In this document: positions 17,701-26,282 of the stretch, piece after piece
Numbering within the stretch: position 1 is the stretch's first letter
Layout of the letters: the number at the start of each line of letters is the position of its first letter
NCBI RefSeq assembly: GCF_900106065.1
Contig: NZ_LT629796.1
Location: 6,672,501-6,736,500, forward strand
Source of the DNA: Pseudomonas mandelii
Lineage (GTDB): Bacteria; Pseudomonadota; Gammaproteobacteria; Pseudomonadales; Pseudomonadaceae
DNA: 64,000 bases
Reading direction: 5' to 3'
Made by a program: the position numbers and the translations under genes
Notes under the pieces: generated by a model
The model's input: only the letters and a program-made list of their open reading frames with translations
Databases searched by the model: none
Told to the model about the DNA's origin: nothing

Positions 17701-17880
17701 TTATCGGCGACTCAATGGCACATGTGAACCAGCAAGCAAGCGAGGCAGTTGTTCACCATAGCTGAGCGTCTCACCCTCAAAGACCAGCGCCGTGGCTTCA
17801 GGACTGCGTGCAACCTGGGCTTCGAATAGTTGATGAATACACAGATGAACAGAAAATTCAGACGTAACTTGGTCGTGCAT
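17701..17880 (-). pseudogene. Remnant of a non-ribosomal peptide synthetase adenylation-domain start (59 codons)
   Basis: A short open frame with a strong Shine-Dalgarno (GGAGG five bases before the ATG) encodes 59 residues. Residues 14-43 read C-I-H-Q-L-F-E-A-Q-V-A-R-S-P and then EATALVFEGETLSYGE. This is the classical beginning of an NRPS adenylation domain (HQLFEAQVARTPDA...ALVFEG..LSY.EL). The similarity breaks off after YGE, and the frame ends 15 codons later. A full adenylation domain is about 500 residues, so this is a deletion remnant or a tiny derived gene. No other NRPS sequence is nearby. Confidence 0.7.
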
Positions 17881-18385
17881 CCTTGCCTCCAGAAGTGAAC
17901 AAACTCACTTCTATCGATTGTTCGCACTTGCATCATGCAAGTGCAGTCCTCGGAATATTATCTAATCAATCCAACCTGCCATCTGCCGCAAACTATCCAA
18001 TGGCAACGCGTCGATCATTAGAACTAACTATTTAGGGCAGGCATATCCGCCACCCCCTCTTACCCGTGTTATCACATGTAACCAATGCCACCTAAAACGC
18101 CCATCCCAGACAGCTCGCAGCTAACAAAAAACGGTGTATTCATAGCGCATTAAAAACAACATTCACGGCCAGAAAACCAGAATGTTTTGTTTCTGCACTA
18201 GAGACACGATGATCTTCGAGTCTATTTGGCAAGAGCATTTCTATCCGGTTTCAGCTACGGGTTCCAGCGACGCCAAGACTCTCCCCCTGAAACATCGAAG
18301 TCAATACCGGGAGGAAACTGACACATCCTAACGAAGTAAAACTGCCTGTCCAGACGAATATCAAGTTCGATAAACGTGGGAAAAA

Positions 18386-18406
18386 TCACCGTTCGGTGAG
18401 TTTTTT
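18386..18406 (+). terminator. Rho-independent terminator candidate
   Basis: Short stem TCACCG/CGGTGA with a tight loop followed by GTTTTTT. No plus-strand gene immediately upstream explains it, so it may be a leftover from a lost gene or end an unrecognised small RNA. Confidence 0.5.
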
Positions 18407-18665
18407 GTAGGCGTCATCCTACGTACCGATCACCATGGTACGCACTGTCGTCTTGACCCTTCCTGCATTCATTGCCGGCATCGATAGGCACAATCAATTC
18501 AATGAAGTTCTCATAAAAAATCTTCGGCGGACGATCAGGCTGCATCACGCAGCACTTCTCTTATGCCTAGCCGCGAACACCTGAGCCCTGCCTCCTTGAG
18601 GCCTTTTGTCGTTCAATGCCGTGACGTCGATAGCCACCATCAACACACTACTCGATGGCACATTC

Positions 18666-18687
18666 GGCCGGGGCCTCCGGGCTTTTT
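18666..18687 (+). terminator. Possible terminator (GC-rich hairpin plus T6)
   Basis: The GC-rich sequence CGGCCGGGGCCTCCGGGC is followed by six T. The stem is imperfect, so this is tentative. Confidence 0.35.
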
Positions 18688-18864
18688 TACGTAAATGAAA
18701 CCTATCTCCGCCTGATCTTTTTTTATCAAATTTAATTTGTCACTTATCGCAAAATGATATTAAAAACTGTCAGATTTAACAGGTTCCCACCTTAACATCA
18801 TCGTCTACCCTCTCACTGAAAAAACCAATACCCAAAAGGCGCTACAACACAAGGACAATTCCAA

Positions 18865-19188
18865 ATGAATTTAACTCCCGAACAACTCTCAACACTATCC
18901 CCCAAAGAACTTGAAACCTTATTATTATTAGAAGAACTTGAAGCTTTATCAAAAGCAAAAGAAAACCTACCGAAATCAAACATCCACCTCGAAGAGGTCG
19001 GATCCAACAAAGTTAGCGTAATCAAATCATTAAGAATGTTGACTGAAATGGAAATGAGCTTGACCGACGCCAAGAATCTCGTTGACCGCGCACCGACTGT
19101 TGTATTGACCGTACCGACAGAGGAGGCTGAAAAGGCAAAAATCGAGCTTGAGGCGGCTGGAGCGAAAGTTTCGATTAAGTCCGTATGA
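18865..19188 (+). CDS. Stand-alone ribosomal protein L7/L12 C-terminal-domain protein
   Basis: A 107-residue acidic protein. Residues about 47-106 align with the bL12 C-terminal domain: KVSVIKSLRMLTEMEMSL, then TDAKNLVDRAPTVV, and a closing EEAEKAKIELEAAGAKVSIK. Equivalent bL12 segments are KIAVIKAVRE...GLKEAKDLVEGAP and EEA..IKKKLEEAGAKVEIK. The N-terminal dimerisation domain and hinge of real bL12 are replaced by a leucine/glutamate-rich helix (EQLSTLSPKELETLLLLEELEAL). AAGGA precedes the ATG. Codon use is A+T-rich compared with the neighbours, suggesting transfer. Function is unknown; it could bind translational GTPases as bL12 does, but that is inference. Confidence 0.75.
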   Translation: MNLTPEQLSTLSPKELETLLLLEELEALSKAKENLPKSNIHLEEVGSNKVSVIKSLRMLTEMEMSLTDAKNLVDRAPTVVLTVPTEEAEKAKIELEAAGAKVSIKSV

Positions 19189-19206
19189 ACGCGAAGCGCG
19201 CCCCGT

Positions 19207-19773
19207 CTAAAGGTGAGAAAAGGAAATATCCAATTCGTCTCGCTGAGGTGCGCACCCACTGGCCACGACTGTGTGATAAACAAAACTCGGCACCTGCCCC
19301 GGTACGTCATCGAGCACATCGACACGTTGCATACCGACCTTTTCCAACACGCCTATCGAGGCGGCGTGGGCAGGCCTGACCAGCGCAAAAACCTCAGGCA
19401 CCCTCAGCTCTTCGAATCCATATTCAAGCGCCGCCCTGCTCAACTCAGTCGCGTAGCCCTGGCCCCAGGCGGTCACGGCAAATCGATAACCGAGGTTCAG
19501 CAGCTCGACCTCGCCAAACGCTCGCAAACCAACTCCGCCAAAACCAATGACATCATCCGGGTCAGTGCGGCTAGCGACGGTCCACAGCCCGTAGCCGTGG
19601 ACGGACCAATGGCGAATCCAGTCATCCAGCAGCGTTTGAGCCTGGTCAATATGGATCAAAGGCCCGGCCGGGTTGTATCGGTTCGTCGCAAGGTCGCCGT
19701 AGATCGCGAACAGGCTGGCCAGGTCTTCAGTTCGGAGAGGCCTTGAAAGCAATCGCGAGGTGGTTCGTTGCAT
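19207..19773 (-). CDS. GNAT-family N-acetyltransferase (RimJ/RimL type)
   Basis: A 188-residue acetyltransferase. The start TTSRLLSRPLRTEDLASLFAIYGD is typical of the RimJ/RimL group. The acetyl-CoA-binding segment is in motif A (NLGYRFAVTAWGQGYATEL), and SIGVLEKVGM is the closing motif. The ATG at 19773 is chosen because the family begins there; longer in-frame starts overlap the cytochrome gene. It is convergent with the L7/L12-like gene. The substrate is unknown. Confidence 0.85.
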   Translation of the reverse strand: MQRTTSRLLSRPLRTEDLASLFAIYGDLATNRYNPAGPLIHIDQAQTLLDDWIRHWSVHGYGLWTVASRTDPDDVIGFGGVGLRAFGEVELLNLGYRFAVTAWGQGYATELSRAALEYGFEELRVPEVFALVRPAHAASIGVLEKVGMQRVDVLDDVPGQVPSFVYHTVVASGCAPQRDELDISFSHL

Positions 19774-19807
19774 TGCTTTACTTATCCTTGGCAGATGTCG
19801 GGAAGCC

Positions 19808-20188
19808 CTACTGCGGCTGAAAGGTCTGCAGATACGCCAACAGGTTTTCAATCTTCTCCGGATCGCTGAGCCCCCAGAAAATCATCCGGGTACCGGGTAC
19901 TACTTCCTTTGGATCTTCGAGGTACGCGATCAGGGTCTCGCGGGTCCAGACAATGCCGGCCGATTTCATGGCGTCGGAGTATTGATAATCCGTCGTGCTA
20001 CCTGACGGGCGTCCAAAAATGCCATTGAGTTGCGGCCCGAACGAACCCCGCGCCGACTCCCCCACTTGATGGCAGCCGCCGCATATCCGTTTGAACAGTG
20101 TCGCGCCGGCTTCAGCATCGCCGGCCGCCTGGACTTGCGCGCCGAACATCCCCGCAATAAGCACCATGAGGGCTGCGGCTTTATTCAT
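19808..20188 (-). CDS. Exported class I c-type cytochrome
   Basis: A 126-residue cytochrome c. A signal peptide (about 1-22, ending VQAAG) precedes AGATLFKRICGGCH, which contains the CxxCH haem-attachment motif, and the distal Met ligand is likely in GTRMIFWG. The spacing and the C-terminal helix DPEKIENLLAYLQTF match small periplasmic cytochromes of the c2/c550 type. AGGA lies just upstream of the ATG. No oxidase or dehydrogenase gene is adjacent. Confidence 0.9.
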   Translation of the reverse strand: MNKAAALMVLIAGMFGAQVQAAGDAEAGATLFKRICGGCHQVGESARGSFGPQLNGIFGRPSGSTTDYQYSDAMKSAGIVWTRETLIAYLEDPKEVVPGTRMIFWGLSDPEKIENLLAYLQTFQPQ

Positions 20189-20360
20189 GTCCTGCTCCAA
20201 ATCATTTGTGGCCAAGCGCACGTAAATCAGCTCGCACCCGGTTGAACCTACTTCCAATAAGCCGCCGGCAGACGGGTGGAATAACGACCCCGCTATCCGC
20301 TGACAGCGGCAAGCGCAGACTCTATCCTGTGCAACCCTGCGATTCCACCGGAGATGCCCT

Positions 20361-20666
20361 GTGCCACCCTTGACCGCCCGCGAGGTTTACCAGCAGTTGC
20401 GCGACGCCGCGCTGGAACTCCGGCCGCTATCGCGCCTCGCCAGACAACCCGAGCCCGGCCACGTGCACGTCGATATCGAAGGCTGGCGCCTGAGCCTCGG
20501 TGTCGACGGCGCCCGTCTGCTGCATTGCCAACGTTGCCTGGCCCCGGACGGCCGCGAGGGTGAACTCGACCGCTGGCAACGTTACGGCACCGACCCGGTC
20601 AGTTTGCTCAGCACCTGGGAGTTAGCGCAGATCGAGCGCTTGCTGTGCCTTCAGCGCCAGCCTTAG
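20361..20666 (+). CDS. Conserved hypothetical protein (DUF7693-like)
   Basis: A 101-residue soluble protein starting at GTG with GGAG nine bases upstream. The pattern LTAREVYQQLRDAAL, GHVHVDIEGWRLSL, a CQRC pair and WQRYGTDPVSLLSTWE is one I associate with a small Pseudomonas family (DUF7693, from memory). The two Cys could bind metal. No function is known. Confidence 0.65.
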   Translation: MPPLTAREVYQQLRDAALELRPLSRLARQPEPGHVHVDIEGWRLSLGVDGARLLHCQRCLAPDGREGELDRWQRYGTDPVSLLSTWELAQIERLLCLQRQP

Positions 20667-20917
20667 AGATCAACGATCACCGTCCCGGCAATGCTCTCGG
20701 CGAATTCGACTCCGAACAGCGTGACGCCGCTCAGCGCTTGCGCCGTTTGAGCGTCGGCCGTGAAGGTGCGATAAGGCACGCTCAGCTGCCGGGCAAGCGC
20801 AGCCACCCTTGTCGCGTCACGTCCAGCGACTTCGAAGTCCAGCCCGGCGGCCTTCGCCTGTGCCGCGACCATTCGGCCGGTGTACCCGGTTGCGCCATAA
20901 ATCAGAAGTTTGCTCAT
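20663..20917 (-). pseudogene. Internally deleted saccharopine-dehydrogenase-like / enoyl-reductase-like NAD(P)-binding protein
   Basis: Encodes 84 residues. The first about 64 are a normal Rossmann start (KLLIYGATGYTGRMVAAQAK, then EVAGRDATRVAALARQL) of saccharopine dehydrogenase-like proteins, which are usually about 350-380 residues. It then jumps to LFGVEFAESIAGTVIVDL, which looks like a C-terminus of such a protein. I infer a large in-frame deletion joining both ends. The ATG overlaps the stop of the upstream VOC gene (ATGA). A functional product is unlikely. Confidence 0.7.
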
Positions 20918-21315
20918 TGTCGGTGCTGCCAGTTTTTATAGACGAATTCGAGGCTGTAGCCATCCGGGTCCAGGACGTTAGCCGCGTAATAATTCGGGTC
21001 GTAATGCAACCGTGCGCCGGGAGCGCCGTTATCGGTAGCGCCTGCTTTCATCGCAGCGGCATAGGCCGCATCGACCTCGCCCCTGCTGTTCGCAACGAAC
21101 CCGACATGCGCAGCCCGCCCCTCCACCACCCCTTCACGCAGCCAGAAAAACACCCGGCCTTGCGCACCGAAACCCTTGAGATCCGGGTGGCCCGGCGGGC
21201 CATCCTTGCCGTCGAAATCGAGCGAGTGAGTGATGCCGAGCGGTGTGAGCGCCGCGGTATAGAAATTGACGGAGCGTTGGGTGTCGCTGACTGAGATAAA
21301 CACATGATCAAGCAT
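20914..21315 (-). CDS. VOC / glyoxalase-family protein
   Basis: A 133-residue single-domain VOC protein: MLDHVFISVSDTQRSVNFYTAAL start, AHVGFVANSRGEVDAAYAAAMKAGATDNGAPG, and a C-terminal YAANVLDPDGYSLEFV metal-binding strand. It could act on a small metabolite or in resistance; the substrate is unknown. It sits in a minus-strand run with the SDR gene upstream and the broken reductase gene downstream. Confidence 0.88.
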   Translation of the reverse strand: MLDHVFISVSDTQRSVNFYTAALTPLGITHSLDFDGKDGPPGHPDLKGFGAQGRVFFWLREGVVEGRAAHVGFVANSRGEVDAAYAAAMKAGATDNGAPGARLHYDPNYYAANVLDPDGYSLEFVYKNWQHRQ

Positions 21316-21333
21316 GGAATGCGCCTCGCTGGT

Positions 21334-22077
21334 TCAGATGATGTAACCGCCGGAAACCTCAATGGATTGCGCGTTGATCCAGGCACTTTCTTCGGACAGC
21401 AACGTGGCGATCACTCGACCGACGTCGTCCGGTTCGCCGATGCGACCGAGCGCCGTTTGCGAGGCCAGCAGCGTCTCGAATTCTTCGCTCAAGCCGCCGC
21501 CCAGTTCGGTGCGAATGGCGCCGGGCGAGACGGCATTGGCACGGATGCGTCGCTCACCAAACTCCTTGGCCATGTAGCGAGTCAGTACTTCCAGTCCGCC
21601 CTTGAAAGCGGCATAAGGCGCCACGCCTGGCGTGACCACCCGTGTCGTCGCGCTGGTCAGGTTGACGATGCTTGCGCCCTCCTCCATCAGCGGCAGCAAG
21701 GCCTGGGTCAGGAAGAACGGGCCCTTGAGGTGAACGTTCATGAGGTCGTCGAACTGCGCCTCGGTGACCGTCTCAAGCGGATTGAACAGGCCGTGGCCGG
21801 CATTGTTGACCAGACCACCCAAGGTGGTGGTTTGCCAGTTCGATTGCAGCGCCTCTCGTACCGCATCGACGAACACGCCGAAGCGCCCGGCATGGCTGAC
21901 ATCCAGTTCAAGGGCGACGGCATGACCACCTTCGGACTTGATGCGCTGAACCACCGAATCCGCCGCTTGCACGTTGCTCTTGTAGGTCAGGATGACGCCC
22001 ATTCCACGCCGGGCACAGTGCACTGCGGCGCTGGCACCAATGCCTCGACTGCCGCCGGTAATGACGATAACGCTCAT
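21334..22077 (-). CDS. SDR-family oxidoreductase
   Basis: A 247-residue classical short-chain dehydrogenase. It has the TGGSRGIG nucleotide-binding motif (7-14), the NNAG motif (about 111-114) and the catalytic S142-Y155-K159 (Y-AAF-K). GlyxxxGlyxGly and chain length fit FabG-like NADP enzymes. The start at 22077 gives the standard MSVIVITGG. It is divergent from the AraC-type gene at 22216, a common arrangement in which the regulator controls the reductase. Confidence 0.92.
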   Translation of the reverse strand: MSVIVITGGSRGIGASAAVHCARRGMGVILTYKSNVQAADSVVQRIKSEGGHAVALELDVSHAGRFGVFVDAVREALQSNWQTTTLGGLVNNAGHGLFNPLETVTEAQFDDLMNVHLKGPFFLTQALLPLMEEGASIVNLTSATTRVVTPGVAPYAAFKGGLEVLTRYMAKEFGERRIRANAVSPGAIRTELGGGLSEEFETLLASQTALGRIGEPDDVGRVIATLLSEESAWINAQSIEVSGGYII

Positions 22078-22215
22078 GGCTTGCTCCACTGTCAATCAGA
22101 TGAGCAACCACGGTAACCATAGACCCTCGGGCGAGCGCAGCCGTTACTACTCCAATCCTGCCTGTTTCTGCTTTTCGCTTGCGCCGTGCGTCCCCCTGCG
22201 GTCAGATGTCTCCCC

Positions 22216-23109
22216 ATGGAAAACCAACTGCATGAACTCAGAACCCTTGCCGCCAGGGCCGAAAACAGGCGTACAGAGACGGGCATTCCGCGCGTGGCCA
22301 TGGTCCAGGGTGCGATTCCCGAACATCAGTTGGCCGCTGTCTACGAGCCGATGATCAACCTGATCCTGCAAGGCAGTAAGACCATCACTGTCGGTGATCG
22401 CACACTGAGGTATGACCCGGCGACCTATTTCGTGATTTCGATTGAACTGCCGGCGGTCGGCAGTGTGCACCCGGCCACGTCCGGCGAGCCGTACCTCGCC
22501 GTCGCCTTGACGCTGGACCCTGCCGTACTGGCAACGTTACTGACAGACCTGCCAAAACCTGTCGCACCGTCAGAACAGGAGGCCGGCTTCTCAGTGGCCG
22601 CGGTCACACCCGAGCTGATGGACGCCTGGGTGCGCATGCTGCGATTGATGGACCGGCCGGCGGACATCGCGGCCCTGAGCCCGGTGTACGAGCGGGAGAT
22701 TCTCTATCGGGTTTTGCAAGGACCGCACGGCTGGATGCTGCGCGAGATTGCCGCGCCCGATACGGCCATGGCCCGTGTCAGCCTCGCGATCCAGTGGATT
22801 CGCCGCGCCTTCGCCGAGCCGCTGCGGGTCGAGGACATGGCCCGCACGGCGTCGATGAGCGTGTCAGCGTTCCACCGCCATTTCAAAGCCGTCACCACGC
22901 TCAGCCCCTTGCAGTATCAAAAACGCGTGCGGCTGCTTCAGGCGCGGACTTTGTTGGTGGCGAACGCTAAAAGCGTCACCAGCGCCGCGTTCGATGTCGG
23001 CTATGAAAGCGCTACCCAATTCAGCCGGGACTACGCCCGCGTTTTCGGTTTGCCTCCGGCCCGGGATGCCGCGCGGATTCTCGCGCAACTGCGCGGACGT
23101 GCCGACTGA
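22216..23109 (+). CDS. AraC-family transcriptional regulator
   Basis: A 297-residue protein. The N-terminal cupin-like domain (PMINLILQGSKTITVGDRTLRYDPATYFVISIELPA) belongs to the AraC_N type. The C-terminal double HTH is clear: LRVEDMARTASMSVSAFHRHFKAVTTLSPLQYQKRVRLLQAR and then FDVGYESATQFSRDYARVFG. The start at MENQLHEL was preferred over an in-frame ATG ten codons upstream. It is divergent from the SDR gene and probably controls it. Confidence 0.92.
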   Translation: MENQLHELRTLAARAENRRTETGIPRVAMVQGAIPEHQLAAVYEPMINLILQGSKTITVGDRTLRYDPATYFVISIELPAVGSVHPATSGEPYLAVALTLDPAVLATLLTDLPKPVAPSEQEAGFSVAAVTPELMDAWVRMLRLMDRPADIAALSPVYEREILYRVLQGPHGWMLREIAAPDTAMARVSLAIQWIRRAFAEPLRVEDMARTASMSVSAFHRHFKAVTTLSPLQYQKRVRLLQARTLLVANAKSVTSAAFDVGYESATQFSRDYARVFGLPPARDAARILAQLRGRAD

Positions 23110-23253
23110 GGACGCTTCGGTCCGACTGACTCTGTTTCTTGTCATCGCGTTGGCGAATGCGTGTACCGATCGATGCCATGAAAGCGCCGCCACTGGCCCC
23201 CACCCGACCATTGCGCATACCATGCTGCGACTTCAAACCGTCAGGTGTCTTCC

Positions 23254-24939
23254 ATGATCAAAGCCAGCTTGCGAAGCCACCTGACACTCTGGTTTGCCGG
23301 TCTGTCGTTGCTCACGCTGATGAGTGTGGGTTTCTACGTGGGCCACATCGCCACCGAGCAAATGAAGCAGGCCAGCGGCAATGCGTTGTTGAGTACGGCA
23401 AGGTCGGCGGCCGAGCTATTGGGCGCACAACTGCATGAGCGTCAGCTCGAAGTGTCTCTGCTCAGTCGAGCGCCGTTATTCAAGCACGGCGACCTGGGCG
23501 ATCCGGATATCTTGTCGTCGATGGAGCTGCGTTCGCAATCCCGTGCCGAGTACGCCTGGATGGGCGTGGCTGACGCCAACGGGCGTGTACGGCAAGCCGT
23601 GAACGGTCTTCTGGTCAATCAATCGGTGAAGGAGCGCCCCTGGTTCCAGGCCGGGTTGCGCGGTGCTTATACCGGCGATCCTCATGAGGCGGTCCTGCTG
23701 GCCAAACTGCTGCCCGGAACCGCCAGTGGCGAGCCTTTGCGCTTCATCGATTTCGCCGCGCCGATCCGCAATGCCGAGGGCCAGGTGATCGGTGTGCTGG
23801 GCGCCCATGCCCATTGGAGCTGGGCGACGCGGATTGTCGACGCGGCCGTGCTGCGCAAGGACATGACGCCCGAGGTGGAGGCGCTGATCGTCGACCACGA
23901 CGGCAAAGTGCTCTATCCGGAAGCGCTCATGGGGCAACGTGTGGCGAACATGCCGGTCGCCCGGGAAAACCATTCCGACAACGCCGGCTGGTCAGTCGGC
24001 GACGGTTACCTGACCAGCGTGGTCGCGGTCCCCACGCCCTCGAGCACGGACCTGACGTGGTACATCGCGGTCCGCCAGCCACTGGATATCGCGCTTCAAC
24101 CCGCACGTATCCTGTTTTACAAATTGCTGGTGTTGGGGGTCATTGCCGCCATCGTGTTTGCTCTGGTGGCGTACTACCTGGCGCTGTACCTCAGCCGCCC
24201 GATCGAACAGCTGGCAAAGTCAGCCAAACGGGTACAAAACCAACAACCGGGTGTGACGTTTCCGCGGGACCATTCGGTGCGAGAAATTGCCCAGCTGGGC
24301 CAATCCCTCCAGGGCATGACGGAGTCCTTGCTCGGCAAGGAGCGCGAGTTGCAGGAAGCCAATGCGTCGCTGGAAGCCACGGTCGCGCAACGCACCGCCG
24401 CCCTCACCCAGGCCAACGCCGATCTGTTGAAACTGGCCACCCACGACGCACTGACCGGCGTGTACAACCGGCGCCGATTCGACGAGAAACTGAATGAGTG
24501 CAACCTGCTGTTTCAACGAACCGGACGGCCCTTTGCGTTGCTGTTCATCGACGCCGACCACTTCAAGCAAATCAATGACACCCACGGCCACGCGATCGGC
24601 GATGAGGTGCTGCACCAACTCGCCCGGCTGATCCAGGACAACACCCGCGCCACTGACTTCGTGGCCCGTTACGGTGGCGAGGAGTTTGCGGTGCTGTTAC
24701 CGGAAGTCGAGGAACCCGAGAGCCCCGAGGTCGTTGCCGAGAAGATTCGCGCCGCGATTGCCGCAGCCATTTTTGCTACGGTCGGGCACGTCACGGTCAG
24801 CATCGGCATTGGCCTGGCCGAGATATCGGACAGCAATACCACCGCGCTGATCAAACGCGCCGATCAACAGCTCTATCAGGCGAAGTGGTCGGGAAGGAAT
24901 CGGGTGGCTCCGCAGGCTCGCGTGACGGAACGCCACTGA
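23254..24939 (+). CDS. Membrane-bound diguanylate cyclase with periplasmic dCache-type sensor
   Basis: A 561-residue protein. Two membrane helices (about 10-29 and 285-312) flank a periplasmic sensor of about 250 residues that looks like a dCache domain (VNQSVKERPWFQAGLRG). A HAMP-like segment and a coiled coil (ELQEANASLEATVAQRTAAL) lead to a complete GGDEF domain with GGEEF at 474-478. An RxxD inhibitory site lies five residues before it (RATD), so feedback inhibition is expected. It should make c-di-GMP. The ATG at 23254 was preferred over a GTG three codons upstream. It could feed the c-di-GMP-controlled Nfr glycan system, but this is speculative. Confidence 0.93.
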   Translation: MIKASLRSHLTLWFAGLSLLTLMSVGFYVGHIATEQMKQASGNALLSTARSAAELLGAQLHERQLEVSLLSRAPLFKHGDLGDPDILSSMELRSQSRAEYAWMGVADANGRVRQAVNGLLVNQSVKERPWFQAGLRGAYTGDPHEAVLLAKLLPGTASGEPLRFIDFAAPIRNAEGQVIGVLGAHAHWSWATRIVDAAVLRKDMTPEVEALIVDHDGKVLYPEALMGQRVANMPVARENHSDNAGWSVGDGYLTSVVAVPTPSSTDLTWYIAVRQPLDIALQPARILFYKLLVLGVIAAIVFALVAYYLALYLSRPIEQLAKSAKRVQNQQPGVTFPRDHSVREIAQLGQSLQGMTESLLGKERELQEANASLEATVAQRTAALTQANADLLKLATHDALTGVYNRRRFDEKLNECNLLFQRTGRPFALLFIDADHFKQINDTHGHAIGDEVLHQLARLIQDNTRATDFVARYGGEEFAVLLPEVEEPESPEVVAEKIRAAIAAAIFATVGHVTVSIGIGLAEISDSNTTALIKRADQQLYQAKWSGRNRVAPQARVTERH

Positions 24940-25018
24940 CCTCCAGCTTCCACTGATGAAAACCCGGTTAAACCGCAAGGCTATTCACTTAAGAACATCT
25001 TCAGCTGAGAGACAACCT

Positions 25019-25048
25019 GTGGCGAGGGGACTTATCCCCTCGCCACAA
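25019..25048. repeat. REP-type hairpin
   Basis: Palindrome TGTGGCGAGGGGA...TCCCCTCGCCACA in the intergenic region after the diguanylate cyclase. This is the core of the common P. fluorescens-group REP sequence, which also occurs at 52224-52318. Confidence 0.85.
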
Positions 25049-25081
25049 TTGCGCATCCGCAATCAAGACCGGGTATTGGGC

Positions 25082-25417
25082 TTACTGAACGTTTTTCAGC
25101 TTGACCACATCACCGGAGATCTTGGTGGTGTAGCCGGTCAGGACCCACGCCCAGAACCAGTTTTCCTGCACCTGGGTGTTGATCATCGCGTCACCGCCCT
25201 TGGCTTTGATCGCCGCGTTCTGAGCGCGAACAAAACGGTTGTTCTGCTGGATCGGGATCACGCCGAACAGCAGCAGGCCCGTGGCGCTCGCTTCACTGTG
25301 GCCCAGGACGGTGTATTGACTGCTTTCATAATGCTGGGTGTTCATCGGCGTGCCGGTGCAACCCGCCAGAACCAGACCGAACAGGGCTACTGCGACAACT
25401 TTACTAACGTACTTCAC
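25082..25417 (-). CDS. Small lipoprotein
   Basis: A 111-residue protein with a lipobox (LAGC, about 16-19). The GTG start at 25417 has GGAGC eight bases upstream and gives the normal signal-peptide length; an ATG 17 codons earlier would add a non-hydrophobic extension. After the Cys comes SSQYTVLGHSEASATGLLLFGVIPIQQNNRF and a second hydrophobic patch (ENWFWAWVLTGYTTKI). It resembles small Pseudomonas lipoproteins of unknown function (TRL-like family). Confidence 0.78.
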   Translation of the reverse strand: MKYVSKVVAVALFGLVLAGCTGTPMNTQHYESSQYTVLGHSEASATGLLLFGVIPIQQNNRFVRAQNAAIKAKGGDAMINTQVQENWFWAWVLTGYTTKISGDVVKLKNVQ

Positions 25418-25723
25418 TGAAAAAGCTCCATGAGATATTGCCCGGGATCCATCTCTCGGGCGGCGCACACTCTAACGGATGAGGTGGCCAATTGGTATCA
25501 GCTAAAGCAGGTGATTGGCCGCCCCTTGGTTGGCGGCGGCTTTTGTTCGAGAGAGTGAAACGTCGCGCCTCAGCTCTGAGTTATCGCAGCCGGTGAATGC
25601 GCAGATGAAACAGGCTCGTCGTCCAGCTTGATAACATTGCCAGCATCGGCCCCAACCGCCGCCATGGGGATTGAAATGGCATAGCCGTAGAGATTGACTC
25701 ACTGATCGGCATCAGTTCTTTGC
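25418..25723. other. Intergenic stretch without a supported gene
   Basis: A 66-codon frame on the minus strand (25502-25702) shows no domain, an unusual cysteine/histidine content and no good Shine-Dalgarno, so it is probably not a gene. I see nothing else here. Confidence 0.4.
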
Positions 25724-26152
25724 TCATTTCACCGGTTTGGCACGCGCGGCAGCTCGCGAGAAGTTGAGCGCGACGGCAGCGTTAATCAACGCCTTCAACG
25801 CTTCCTCATCAATCTCATCGCCTTCATGCACATCAATCGCCCGTCGGGTATTGCCTTCAAGACTGGCATTGAAAAGTCCCGAAGGATCCTCCAGCGAAGC
25901 GCCCTTGGCGAAGGTCATCTTCACGGCGTTCTTGTACGTCTCGCCGGTGCAGATGATGCCCGCGTGTGACCACACCGGAACGCCCCGCCATTTCCATTCC
26001 TCGACCACATCGGGGTCGGCGTGCTGGATGATCGTTCGAATCCTGGCGAGCGTTTCGCCCCGCCAGTCACTCAGCTCTTTGATTCTCGCGTCTATCAGCG
26101 CAGAGGCGCCTTCGTCCTCTGCGTTCTTTGAGCCGATGGGTTCCTTGTTCAT
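25724..26152 (-). CDS. DUF1801 / YdhG-like protein
   Basis: A 142-residue soluble protein with the DUF1801 pattern: IDARIKELSDWRGETLARIRTIIQHADPDVVEEWKWRGVPVWSHAGIICTG, then KNAVKMTFAKGASLEDPSGLFN. The family is linked to YdhG/iron-chaperone-type folds; its exact role is not established. It is alone on this strand, with an ordinary ATG. Confidence 0.85.
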   Translation of the reverse strand: MNKEPIGSKNAEDEGASALIDARIKELSDWRGETLARIRTIIQHADPDVVEEWKWRGVPVWSHAGIICTGETYKNAVKMTFAKGASLEDPSGLFNASLEGNTRRAIDVHEGDEIDEEALKALINAAVALNFSRAAARAKPVK

Positions 26153-26282
26153 GAGATAACCGCCTCCTTCAGGATGGATTCGCCCGGTTCATGATAGATG
26201 GCGTTCACCCGCCTTTGAGGCGCGCTGACTGACGGCTTGCGTCCCTGACCGGTAATGACTGCAGTCAGTCATCAGAATCCAG

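Larger units (their letters stand above)
17881..18864. other. Gene-poor, relatively A+T-rich stretch
   Basis: Nearly 1 kb without a gene I can support. It contains two terminator-like hairpins (18386-18406 and about 18666-18687). A 43-codon frame on the minus strand (18414-18545) begins MQPDRPPKIFYENFIELIV, which I do not recognise and which overlaps no known family. The A+T content rises towards 18700-18860, just ahead of the L7/L12-like gene, which probably has its promoter there. Confidence 0.4.

Noticed and set aside
25019..25048. Palindrome considered as a CRISPR repeat or terminator.
   Set aside because: It is a single REP unit; there is no array of repeats with spacers and no T-run.
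25502..25702. A 66-codon minus-strand frame between the lipoprotein and DUF1801 genes.
   Set aside because: No domain or plausible ribosome-binding site; residue composition is unusual.
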